Shown: one piece after another, positions 49,490 to 57,723 of the stretch
Layout of the letters: each line of letters begins with the position of its first letter
Numbering within the stretch: the first letter of the stretch is position 1
The notes under the pieces: generated by a model
The model's database searches: none
What the model saw: only the letters and a program-made list of their open reading frames with translations
What the model was told of the DNA's origin: nothing
Position numbers and translations under genes: made by a program
Origin: an uncultured Eubacteriales bacterium
GTDB taxonomy: Bacteria > Bacillota > Clostridia > Oscillospirales > CAG-272
Reading direction: 5' to 3'
Assembly: GCA_934378145.1 (NCBI GenBank)
Contig: CAKXXW010000003.1
Coordinates: 1-64,000 of the forward strand
Length of the DNA: 64,000 bases

Positions 49490-50203
49490 TTATCTTCTTT
49501 TGAGCTTCGGGACATTGTCAAACCTGTCGCTGTGGCTGCGCTTTTCGTGGATTATCGCATAATATTGATTTCCCGCCACCACATAATGCTCTATCAGCGG
49601 CACGCTCATCTGATTACATATGAATTCGAGCTGATGCGTTATCTCGATGTCGCTGCCAGACGGCGACGCGATCCCGCTCGGGTGATTGTGCGCGAGGACT
49701 ATGCAGGCGGCGTGCGACAGTATAGCCTCCTCGATCAGCGGCTTGACAGAAAAAGCCACAAGGTTCGTCATACCGTCGGCGAGTTTGCGGCAGGACAGCA
49801 TCTCCATCTTGCCGGTGAAGGTAAGGATATAGACCTCCTCGACCTTTTTGCCGAGAAAGAGGCGTTTCAGGTAATCCCCGAGCTTTTCGACCGTTTCAAA
49901 GCGCTCGTTCTGCTTCGCCTCGGAGAGCAGGTAGCGGCGCGAAAGCTCCGCCGAAAATTTTATCAGCGTTGCCGCGTGTTCGCCGATGCCCTCGACCTCG
50001 AGAAGCTCCTCATATGATGCTTCAAGCACCTCACGGAGCGAGCCGAAGCGATTTATAAGCCTGTGTGCGATAACATTCGTGTCCTGTCTCGGGATACCGA
50101 AGAAAAGCAGAAGTTCGATGACCTGATGCTCGTCAAAACAGTCAAGACCGTTTTTCAGAAATCGGTTTTTCATTCTCTGCCGATGTTCGGCGTGTTCGTT
50201 CAT
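49490..50203 (-). CDS. radC: RadC family (JAB/MPN domain) protein
   Basis: 237 aa: N-terminal helix-hairpin-helix part (ELLEVEGIGEHAATLIKFSAEL) and C-terminal JAMM metalloprotease-like domain with HNHPSGIASPSGSDIEIT. Despite its name the repair role is disputed; RadC proteins are often linked to mobile DNA. It follows the DUF1846 gene by 26 bp and is closed by a strong terminator. Confidence 0.92.
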   Translation of the reverse strand: MNEHAEHRQRMKNRFLKNGLDCFDEHQVIELLLFFGIPRQDTNVIAHRLINRFGSLREVLEASYEELLEVEGIGEHAATLIKFSAELSRRYLLSEAKQNERFETVEKLGDYLKRLFLGKKVEEVYILTFTGKMEMLSCRKLADGMTNLVAFSVKPLIEEAILSHAACIVLAHNHPSGIASPSGSDIEITHQLEFICNQMSVPLIEHYVVAGNQYYAIIHEKRSHSDRFDNVPKLKRR

Positions 50204-50229
50204 AGTCTTTTCTTTGTCCCTCCCTCGAT

Positions 50230-51714
50230 TTAACCGTGATACAGCTTTTTTGTCTGATACATGGGTTCACAGGTGAGGTTCACCCCGAGCTTGCCGAAGA
50301 CCGAAGCGTCGACCGATGAGAGGATGACGGTCGAGTGCGCCTCGCACCCCGTCAGCCCCGAGAGGCAGTCGAGCGCACGCTTGGCGTTTTCGTCGGTCAA
50401 CGCGCAGATCGAGAGCGCGATAAGGATCTCGTCGGTATGAAGTCTCGGGTTATGGTTGCCCATATGGTTGGTCTTGAGGTGCTGGATCGGCTCGATGACG
50501 GTCGGCGAGATCAGCTTATGCTCGCTGTCGATGCCGGCAAGCTCCTTTAAGGCGTTGAGAAGCGCCGCAGAGGACGCTCCGAGCAGGGCGGATGTCTTTC
50601 CGGTGACGATCCTTCCGTCGTTCAGCTCGATGGCGACTGCGGGAAGCGAGGTCTTTTCGGCTTTGGCGAGTGCAGCCTTCACGACCGGGCGGTCGTCGGG
50701 CGACACTCCGGCGGTGTTCATCAGAAGTTCGAGCTTCATTACCTCGGACTGGGACGCCTCGCCCTTTCTCACGGCGCAGAGAGCCGAATAGTAGCGGCGG
50801 ACGATCTCCTGCTTTGACGCGCGGCAAACGGCGTCGTCGTCGGTGATGCAGAAGCCCGCCATATTGACTCCCATATCTGTGGGACTCTTGTAGGGACTCT
50901 CACCGAAGATGCGCGAGAACATAGCGCGAAGAACGGGGAATATCTCGATGTCGCGGTTATAGTTCACCGTGGTCGTCCCGTATTCGGCGAGGTGATAGGG
51001 GTCTATCATATTGACATCGTTGAGGTCGGCGGTCGCCGCCTCGTATGCAAGGTTCACGGGGTGTTTGAGCGGCAGGTTCCAGACAGGGAAGGTCTCGAAT
51101 TTCGCATATCCCGCCCTTACTCCGTGCAGATGTTCGTGGTAGAGCTGGGAGAGGCAGGTCTCCATCTTTCCGCTTCCGGGACCCGGGGCGGTAACGACGA
51201 TGAGAGAGCGGCTCGTTTCGATATAATCATTCTTTCCGAAGCCGTTTTCGCTGATTATGGTGTTCACATTCGACGGATAGTCGGGAATCGGGAAATGGCG
51301 GTAGACCTGAACCCCGAGCGATCTGAGCTTCTGCTCGAATTTCTCGGCGGCGGGCTGACCAGAACACATGGTGACGACGACGCTCCCGACATAGAGTCCT
51401 ATCCCGCGGAAGGCGTCGATGAGCCGCATGACCTCCTGATCGTAGGTTATTCCGGAATCCCCGCGCCGCTTGTTCTGCTCGATCGCGTTCGCCGAGATAG
51501 AGATGATTATTTCAGCCTCATCCTTCAGGGCGAGCAGCATCTTTATCTTGCTGTCGGGGCAGAAGCCGGGAAGCACGCGCGAGGCGTGGTAATCGTCGAA
51601 GAGCTTGCCTCCGAACTCAAGGTAGAGCTTGCCTCCGATACCCGCGATCCGGTCACGGATGTTCTGTGTCTGGAGCCTTATGTACTTGTCGTTGTCAAAA
51701 CCGAGTTTTTGCAT
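50230..51714 (-). CDS. DUF1846 family protein
   Basis: 494 aa, start at the ATG of MQKLGFDNDKYIRLQTQNIR, with GGCGGTG 3-9 bp upstream; an in-frame ATG 7 codons earlier is possible. Conserved blocks: LYLEFGGKLFDDYHASRVLPGF, RRGDSGITYDQEVMRLID, VTAPGPGSGKMETCLSQLYHE (P-loop-like) and NHMGNHNPRLHTDEILIAL. Structures of the family suggest a nucleotide-binding, possibly ATP-dependent enzyme; function is not established. Divergent from mreB. Confidence 0.9.
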   Translation of the reverse strand: MQKLGFDNDKYIRLQTQNIRDRIAGIGGKLYLEFGGKLFDDYHASRVLPGFCPDSKIKMLLALKDEAEIIISISANAIEQNKRRGDSGITYDQEVMRLIDAFRGIGLYVGSVVVTMCSGQPAAEKFEQKLRSLGVQVYRHFPIPDYPSNVNTIISENGFGKNDYIETSRSLIVVTAPGPGSGKMETCLSQLYHEHLHGVRAGYAKFETFPVWNLPLKHPVNLAYEAATADLNDVNMIDPYHLAEYGTTTVNYNRDIEIFPVLRAMFSRIFGESPYKSPTDMGVNMAGFCITDDDAVCRASKQEIVRRYYSALCAVRKGEASQSEVMKLELLMNTAGVSPDDRPVVKAALAKAEKTSLPAVAIELNDGRIVTGKTSALLGASSAALLNALKELAGIDSEHKLISPTVIEPIQHLKTNHMGNHNPRLHTDEILIALSICALTDENAKRALDCLSGLTGCEAHSTVILSSVDASVFGKLGVNLTCEPMYQTKKLYHG

Positions 51715-51748
51715 ATTCACCGCCGTAAAATTCAAAAATATCTTTATT

Positions 51749-51778
51749 ATTATAAAACGGATGCCCCCTGTTCGTCAA
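51749..51778 (-). promoter_or_regulatory. Promoter of the DUF1846-radC operon
   Basis: Minus strand TTGACG (51773-51778), 18 bp, TATAAT (51749-51754). Confidence 0.75.
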
Positions 51779-51826
51779 GAGATTTTCCGACATTTTCCGG
51801 GTCATACAAAAACTCTTTTTATTGTG

Positions 51827-51855
51827 TTGCATTTTTGCCGGAAATAATGTATAAT
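51827..51855 (+). promoter_or_regulatory. Promoter of mreB
   Basis: TTGCAT (51827-51832), 17 bp, TATAAT (51850-51855). Confidence 0.75.
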
Positions 51856-51892
51856 AAACAGTGAATGAGAACTTATGGCTCCGGAGGCAGAA

Positions 51893-52930
51893 ATGTTCGA
51901 GAAACTGAAATCCTTTTTCGGAAATGATATAGGTATTGACCTTGGTACCGCGTCGGTGCTTGTCTATGTGAAGGGCAAGGGCATCGTACTCAGGGAACCC
52001 TCGGTCGTGGCGATAGATACCTCGACGGATAAGATACTTAAGGTCGGGAGCGAGGCGCAGCAGATGCTCGGAAGGACTCCCGGCAATATCGTTGCGATCC
52101 GCCCTTTGCGTGAGGGCGTCATAAGCCAATACGAGGTCACGCTGAAAATGCTTCAATATTTTATCCGCCGCGCCTGCGGGAATATGTTCTTCAAGCCGAA
52201 GGTCATGATCTGCGTTCCCACGGGGATCACCGAGGTCGAGGAAAGGGCGGTCGTCGCCGCCTCCAATCAGGCGGGCGCGAGGCAGACTCACCTCATAGAG
52301 GAGCCGGTCGCCGCGGCGATAGGGGCCGGACTTGACATTTCGGATCCCACCGGCAGAATGGTCGTCGACATCGGCGGCGGTACGACCGACATCGCGGTAA
52401 TCTCGCTCGGCGGGATAGTCGTTTCCGATTCGATAAAGGTCGCCGGAGACAAGATGGATGAGGCTATCATGAGGTATGTGCGCAGGACCTACAATATGCT
52501 GATAGGCGAACGCACCGCCGAACGGATAAAGATATCGATCGGCGCGATCTACGAGCATAAGCGCCCGAAGACTATCAAGGTAAAGGGCAGGGATCTGCGT
52601 GACGGACTTCCGAAGGAGGTACTTATCAGTTCAACTGAAATGCTCGAAGCATTATATGAACCGATAGAGAGCATCCTTGATTCCGTGTGTTCGGTCATCG
52701 AGCGTACACCGCCCGAGCTTGTAGGCGATATACTTCAGCACGGCATCACTCTGACAGGCGGAGGAAGCCTCATCTACGGCTTCGATAAGCTCATTACGAA
52801 GGTGACGGGCATAAGCGCAAGAGTCGCTGACGATCCCATCTCCTGCGTCGCCATAGGCACCGGCGAATCGCTCGAAAACCTTGCCGCTATCCCCGAGGGC
52901 AGCGTCAATTTCTCGAAATATAAAAACTGA
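51893..52930 (+). CDS. mreB: Rod shape-determining protein MreB (or Mbl paralogue)
   Basis: Actin-like ATPase that guides lateral wall synthesis. 345 aa from the ATG at 51893 (CCGGAGGCAG upstream; an ATG 6 codons earlier lacks an RBS). Phosphate 1 GIDLGTASVLVYV, phosphate 2 VVDIGGGTTDIAVISLGG, adenosine motif LTGGGSLIYGFDKLI. The N-terminal FEKLKSFF amphipathic helix would bind the membrane. There is no mreC/mreD beside it, so it may be a stand-alone MreB/Mbl paralogue. Confidence 0.92.
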   Translation: MFEKLKSFFGNDIGIDLGTASVLVYVKGKGIVLREPSVVAIDTSTDKILKVGSEAQQMLGRTPGNIVAIRPLREGVISQYEVTLKMLQYFIRRACGNMFFKPKVMICVPTGITEVEERAVVAASNQAGARQTHLIEEPVAAAIGAGLDISDPTGRMVVDIGGGTTDIAVISLGGIVVSDSIKVAGDKMDEAIMRYVRRTYNMLIGERTAERIKISIGAIYEHKRPKTIKVKGRDLRDGLPKEVLISSTEMLEALYEPIESILDSVCSVIERTPPELVGDILQHGITLTGGGSLIYGFDKLITKVTGISARVADDPISCVAIGTGESLENLAAIPEGSVNFSKYKN

Positions 52931-52961
52931 TATACTGCTACATATATAAGGAGGTTGTTTT

Positions 52962-54392
52962 ATGGAATACATCATACACGGCAGGAAGCCCGAAAATCTT
53001 TTCCGCTTCTTCGAGGAGATCTCCGCAATCCCGCGCGGGTCGGGAAACGAGAAGGGCATCGCCGACTATCTTGAAAATTTTGCGAAAGTCAGGGGGCTTG
53101 AGTGCTACCGCGATCGGGTGAATAATATATTTATTAAAATGAAGGGAAGCGCGGGGCGCGAAAATGAGCCTGCCGTGCTGCTTCAGGCTCACACCGATAT
53201 GGTCTGCGAAAAGAACGAGGGAGTCAAACACGATTTTCTGAAAGACGGACTCGAGCTTTACCTTGACGGAAGGTTTCTCCGCGCGCGCGGGACGACTCTC
53301 GGAGCCGATGACGGTATCGGAGTCGTGACGGCGCTCGCCTTCCTTGACGGTGCGTCGGAATCTCACCCGCCGCTCGAGTGCCTCTTTACGACCTCGGAGG
53401 AGACGGGAATGGACGGCGTGAACGGCTTCGATTTCTCGCATGTTTCGGCGCGGAAGATGCTCAACCTCGACTCGGAGGACATCGGCACGGCAATCGTCGG
53501 CTGCGCCGGCGGAGTCAGAGTGCGCCTCACCCTTAAGGGAACGCCCGAGGCGGCGGTGGGGAAGACCCTGCGCCTCTGCGTAAAGGGGCTTGCCGGCGGA
53601 CATTCGGGCAGCAACATTGCCGACGGGCGCACGAACGCTAATAAGCTGATGGGAAGGATCCTGCTCGCACTCGGCGATGATCTGAGGCTCGTAAGCCTCA
53701 CCGGAGGAGGCAAATCGAACGCTATTCCGCGTGAGTGCGAGGCGCTTATCGTCACACCCGACGCAGAGAAGACCGCAAAACTCGCAAAGAGCGTCGCGAC
53801 GGGCATTGCCGGAGAGCTCGGCGAGTGGGATAACGGCTTTGAATTCATCTGCGAGGAGGTTTCGGATCAATCGAAAGCATTTAGCGCTCAATTGACCGCA
53901 AAAGCTCTTGCAATGATCGGAATCCCCGCAAACGGCGTTCTTGAGATGAGCAAAAGGATCGACGGTTTCGTCGAATACTCGAGGAACCTCGGGGTCATCA
54001 GAACGAAGGAAGACGGCATCTCCTTCACCTTCTTTGCCCGCTCGGCGATCGAGGGTCAGCTCGACGCGACCTGCTGTGAGCTTGCGTCGCTTGCGAAGCT
54101 CTGCGGCGCGGAGATGAAGATCAACGAGCGCTACCGCGGATGGGACTATTCGCCCGAGTCCGAGGTGCGCGATGCCTACGCGGCGGCATATAAGAGGGTC
54201 ACGGGCAAGGATATAAACATCGCCGCGATCCACGCGGGACTTGAGTGTGGAGTGATAAAGGAGCGGATCCCCGATATGGACATCATAGCGATCGGCCCCG
54301 ACGCGATAGACATTCATTCGCCCGACGAAAAGCTCGACCTTGACACGGCGGAGACATTTTTCGCGGTTATCGCCGAAATGCTGGCGAAATAA
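52962..54392 (+). CDS. pepD: Aminoacyl-histidine dipeptidase (PepD-like, M20 family)
   Basis: 476 aa cytosolic dizinc peptidase. Metal ligands and catalytic residues: LLQAHTDMVCEKN (His, Asp), GTTLGADDGIGVV (Asp), FTTSEETGMDG (catalytic Glu, Glu ligand), LNLDSED (Asp) and a C-terminal His in IHAGLECG. The lid domain has GHSGSNIADGRTNANKLM. Hydrolyses Xaa-His and other dipeptides. RBS AAGGAGG; 31 bp from mreB, with a terminator after. Confidence 0.93.
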   Translation: MEYIIHGRKPENLFRFFEEISAIPRGSGNEKGIADYLENFAKVRGLECYRDRVNNIFIKMKGSAGRENEPAVLLQAHTDMVCEKNEGVKHDFLKDGLELYLDGRFLRARGTTLGADDGIGVVTALAFLDGASESHPPLECLFTTSEETGMDGVNGFDFSHVSARKMLNLDSEDIGTAIVGCAGGVRVRLTLKGTPEAAVGKTLRLCVKGLAGGHSGSNIADGRTNANKLMGRILLALGDDLRLVSLTGGGKSNAIPRECEALIVTPDAEKTAKLAKSVATGIAGELGEWDNGFEFICEEVSDQSKAFSAQLTAKALAMIGIPANGVLEMSKRIDGFVEYSRNLGVIRTKEDGISFTFFARSAIEGQLDATCCELASLAKLCGAEMKINERYRGWDYSPESEVRDAYAAAYKRVTGKDINIAAIHAGLECGVIKERIPDMDIIAIGPDAIDIHSPDEKLDLDTAETFFAVIAEMLAK

Positions 54393-54413
54393 GCGTATAT
54401 ATATTTTAATGAA

Positions 54414-54440
54414 GGAGAGGCGCGTCCGCCTCTCCTTTTT
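54414..54440 (+). terminator. Terminator of mreB-pepD
   Basis: 9-bp stem (54414-54422/54427-54435), loop CGTC, followed by TTTTT. Confidence 0.88.
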
Positions 54441-54526
54441 GCCGCCGGACAGGCATAATAGATACCAAAAATGCCCTTCACGATTTGTGGAAAGTATTCA
54501 AAAATTCACGAAAATTCGCAGATGTG

Positions 54527-54555
54527 TTGACATTTTTTACGACGGATGATATAAT
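54527..54555 (+). promoter_or_regulatory. Consensus promoter of the large surface protein gene
   Basis: Perfect TTGACA (54527-54532), 17 bp, perfect TATAAT (54550-54555), ~50 bp upstream of the ATG; RBS AAGGAGA. Suggests strong expression. Confidence 0.88.
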
Positions 54556-54609
54556 GATGTCAACTATAAAGCCGAAAGGCGTATAGAAAAAACAACAAGG
54601 AGACAAATA

Positions 54610-57600
54610 ATGAAACGCTCACTTTCACTTGTTCTTGTGTTAGCTTTGGTCATCGGTATGTTCTCTGTATTCGCGATTTCCGCGGGTGCCGAAGATACGA
54701 CCGCAGCGCCCGAAGCTCCCACAGAGCCCACGACTCCTACGGAACCTACATTCCCCGAGGGTGCCGTGGCTATTGCCACCGCAGAAGAATTTGCGGCGAT
54801 GGAAGCCGGTAAGTACTACTATCTTACCGCCGACATCACTGTCGCAGCTACTTACGAGACCGATTTTACCGGAACATTCGACGGTAACGGTCATACCGTC
54901 ACGACCTCTGTGGCTCTTTTCAAGACACTGAAGGGTGCAACTGTAAAGAACCTTACTCTCAATGGTGAAGTCACTGCGGCGGCTGACGACAATCGTGCGG
55001 CAGTTCTGGCAAAAAATGCAAGTAAGGTCACGATTGAGAATGTTGTCAACAATGCCAACCTCAATGCAAGCTGCAAGGGCGGCTATGTCGGCGGCTTCAT
55101 TGCACAGGGCTCGACCGGCGGCGGAACGGCGAAGACTCATGAAAAGAGCTATTTCACCAACTGCGTCAATAACGGTAATATTACTTATGTTTACGAAGAC
55201 GCCGCGAATCAGGATACTCCCCGTGTTGCCGGTATAATCGGTAATGTCGCGAAGTATCAACACGGCGTATATACCAACTGCGTAAACAACGGTAAAGTCA
55301 GTGTCACCGGAGCCGGACTCAAAGGCGCTCCCTACGTAGCAGGTATTGCCGGAAGCTCATTCGGCGGAGATTTCGTAAACTGCGTCAACAACGGCGACCT
55401 TTACTGCACCGCGGGTGCCCATATGGGCGGTATCCTCGGCAGAGGAACTCCCTCCTCGCAGGACACCAATCAGTCGTCGACTGCTACCGGATGCGTCAAC
55501 AACGGTAACCTTACGATAGCAACCGATCCCGCCATAACAAGCGGCTCGCTCGGCGGCATCTTCGGTCATTGCGGTGTTACGATGAAGAAGACCGCAAACG
55601 CCATTTACACTGTCGAGAAATGCGTCAACACAGGTACTCTTACCTGCAGCGGTTCGCAGGCCGGCGGTATGATCGGTTATGTCTGGGGATCCAACAACGA
55701 AAAGACATGGTCGTATCCCGTGATAAAGGATTGCATCAATGTCGGTAAGCTCGTCGGTACGAAGAATGCCACCCCCGAGACCGAACCCGACACCACATTC
55801 TTCCGCGCTACCTACCTTTCGCACTTCGTTGGTTATGTCAACGCCAGCAATACCATTATCGATAATTGCTTCGGTCTTGGCACGCTTGAGAACACCAATG
55901 ACGATTATAATGTTATCTTCGGACTTTCCTCCGATGTTGCTCTTAACTTTAAGATAGGTAATATTTACCTTGCTCCCAACGACGGAACAAAGAACTATTC
56001 CTACGGTCATGATGCTTGGGTTGATACCAAAGACGAAGCAGGCAATCCTGTTAAGGATGATGCGGGCAAGACAGTTCAGCATCTCGAAGACAGAAGCGCA
56101 AACCGTATCACCATTGCGGCGTATCAGGCAAATACTGACATGGCAGGCAATGTTGTCAACGACAAGGATGTCTTCGCGACAGACGGAACCACTGCTTCTC
56201 TCATCGAGGCTACCGTTACTGCTATCAACGCAAATGACAACGGATTCTTCTTCGTTGACGGCGGCAAGGTCAACAGCCTTGAGGCTGCTGTTGCGGCGGT
56301 CAAGGACGGCGGAACGATCGTTCTTCTCAACGATGTCACCCTTGCGGCTGCTGCTACGGTCGAGAAGAGCAATATGACCTTCACGATCGACGGCGCGGGT
56401 CACACCCTTACCGGATCGGTCACTCTCAAGACCCCCGGATGCACTGTCAATGTCAACAATCTTAAGGTAGTCGGCAATGTTGTCACCGATGTCAACACTG
56501 CCGAAACTATGGCTACACTCAATGCAAACGGTCTCGAGATCGACGCTACCGCAAAAGGTACTGCTCTCACCAACAACGGTTTCTGGAATATAAACCTTGA
56601 AGGTTGCAGATTTGTTTCCAAGAGCGCTGCATTCGACAACAAGCTTTCGGGCGGTTGCGATAATGCAAAAATCGTTATCAACAAATCTTATTTTGAAGGT
56701 AAAGAATCTTACGCTATATACCTCAGACAGGGTTGCGAAGCCGTAATCACAGATTCTACCCTTATCTCGTCCAAGAATTCGGGTATTCAGATGATTACCG
56801 CTACCGAGGGCAAGGGCACGACCCTCAGACTCAATAACTGCAATATCACATCGACAACCGCTTATTGCGTGGCTGTCAACCCCTTCAACAAGGTCTATAT
56901 CAACGGCGGTGTTTATGCTACCACTAATAAGGATGCCTGTATAAATGTCAACGGAGAAAACGCTTACTGCGAAATCAGAAGCGGTTCGTTCACATCCAAC
57001 CAGAACTGCGCGGCGAGAGCCTACGGTGCAGGTGCAACTCTTGATATCTATGACGGTGAGTTCTACTACACCGGAACCGCCGGCGGAAGCGCTATCCGCG
57101 GCGGAACCAAGGATAAGGGCGGCACGATCAATATCCACGGCGGCGTGTTCAGCTCGGCGGGAACCGAGTATGCCGTTATCAACGGTGTACATGCCGACAG
57201 CGTTATAACCATCAACGCAGGTAAGTTCATCAACGCCGGTACGGCTGTCATTCCGGTTTACACGAAGACCGGCTCTGCCGGAACCGATTCGATCGACTTC
57301 CCGGAAGGCCAGAAGGAATTCGTGCTTGGGAATCCCACTCCTTCCGACACCACCACTGAGAACAAACCCGGCGACACCACCACCGAAAACAAGCCCGGTG
57401 ACACCACCACCGAGAATAAGCCCGGTGACACTACCACCGAGAACAAGCCCGGCGACAACACCACTACCGAAAGCAAGCCCACCGATTCCAACAAGCCCGG
57501 TGACACCACCACCGGTGCTACCGAAGAGGGCGGATGCAACGGTTGCGGCGGTTTCGCAGCAGCGGCTCAGGTAGTTGCTCTTCTCGTTGGCGTCGTGGGC

Positions 57601-57627
57601 GTTGCCCTCGTCGTAAAGCGCAAATAA
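54610..57627 (+). CDS. Large secreted beta-helix (GLUG-repeat-like) surface protein
   Basis: 1005 aa. Signal peptide (residues 1-26, SAGAE cleavage region); Pro/Thr linker; an opening module (TAEEFAAMEAGKYYYLTADI ... TGTFDGNGHTVT); repeats built on NCVNNGxxx...GGIxG turns (about residues 90-290), typical of GLUG-like right-handed beta-helix proteins; a second beta-helix region (about 560-880); four TTTENKPGD repeats; and the C-terminus GGCNGCGGF, a hydrophobic helix and VVKRK. No LPXTG. Likely cell-surface adhesin or coat protein. Paralogue of the next gene and tail-sharing with the gene at 1. Composition and start promoter suggest high expression. Confidence 0.8.
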   Translation: MKRSLSLVLVLALVIGMFSVFAISAGAEDTTAAPEAPTEPTTPTEPTFPEGAVAIATAEEFAAMEAGKYYYLTADITVAATYETDFTGTFDGNGHTVTTSVALFKTLKGATVKNLTLNGEVTAAADDNRAAVLAKNASKVTIENVVNNANLNASCKGGYVGGFIAQGSTGGGTAKTHEKSYFTNCVNNGNITYVYEDAANQDTPRVAGIIGNVAKYQHGVYTNCVNNGKVSVTGAGLKGAPYVAGIAGSSFGGDFVNCVNNGDLYCTAGAHMGGILGRGTPSSQDTNQSSTATGCVNNGNLTIATDPAITSGSLGGIFGHCGVTMKKTANAIYTVEKCVNTGTLTCSGSQAGGMIGYVWGSNNEKTWSYPVIKDCINVGKLVGTKNATPETEPDTTFFRATYLSHFVGYVNASNTIIDNCFGLGTLENTNDDYNVIFGLSSDVALNFKIGNIYLAPNDGTKNYSYGHDAWVDTKDEAGNPVKDDAGKTVQHLEDRSANRITIAAYQANTDMAGNVVNDKDVFATDGTTASLIEATVTAINANDNGFFFVDGGKVNSLEAAVAAVKDGGTIVLLNDVTLAAAATVEKSNMTFTIDGAGHTLTGSVTLKTPGCTVNVNNLKVVGNVVTDVNTAETMATLNANGLEIDATAKGTALTNNGFWNINLEGCRFVSKSAAFDNKLSGGCDNAKIVINKSYFEGKESYAIYLRQGCEAVITDSTLISSKNSGIQMITATEGKGTTLRLNNCNITSTTAYCVAVNPFNKVYINGGVYATTNKDACINVNGENAYCEIRSGSFTSNQNCAARAYGAGATLDIYDGEFYYTGTAGGSAIRGGTKDKGGTINIHGGVFSSAGTEYAVINGVHADSVITINAGKFINAGTAVIPVYTKTGSAGTDSIDFPEGQKEFVLGNPTPSDTTTENKPGDTTTENKPGDTTTENKPGDTTTENKPGDNTTTESKPTDSNKPGDTTTGATEEGGCNGCGGFAAAAQVVALLVGVVGVALVVKRK
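57346..57453 (+). repeat. Four 27-bp tandem repeats encoding TTTENKPGD
   Basis: Units at 57346, 57373, 57400 and 57427, differing only at a few third positions, forming a flexible wall-spanning stalk before the C-terminal anchor; a degenerate unit follows. A likely site of length variation. Confidence 0.9.
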
Positions 57628-57660
57628 TCCCAACGGTTAAAAAGTAAAAAACTTTTTTAA

Positions 57661-57702
57661 GCGCATCCTCCCCTTCGGAGGGGAGGATGCGCGGTATTTT
57701 TT
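57661..57702 (+). terminator. Terminator between the two surface-protein genes
   Basis: 13-bp stem (57661-57673/57680-57692) with TTCGGA loop; T6 at 57697-57702. No convincing promoter lies between it and the next ATG at 57724, so leaky read-through may express the second gene. Confidence 0.75.
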
Positions 57703-57723
57703 GACAGAACAGGAATTATTATA

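Noticed and set aside
57346..57453. 27-bp repeats as a CRISPR array
   Set aside because: No spacers; they encode the TTTENKPGD stalk in frame, with third-position differences.
55357..57633. 758-codon open frame on the minus strand opposite the large surface protein
   Set aside because: Mirror of the repetitive plus-strand gene that has a signal peptide, promoter and terminator; the antisense product is low complexity with no signals.
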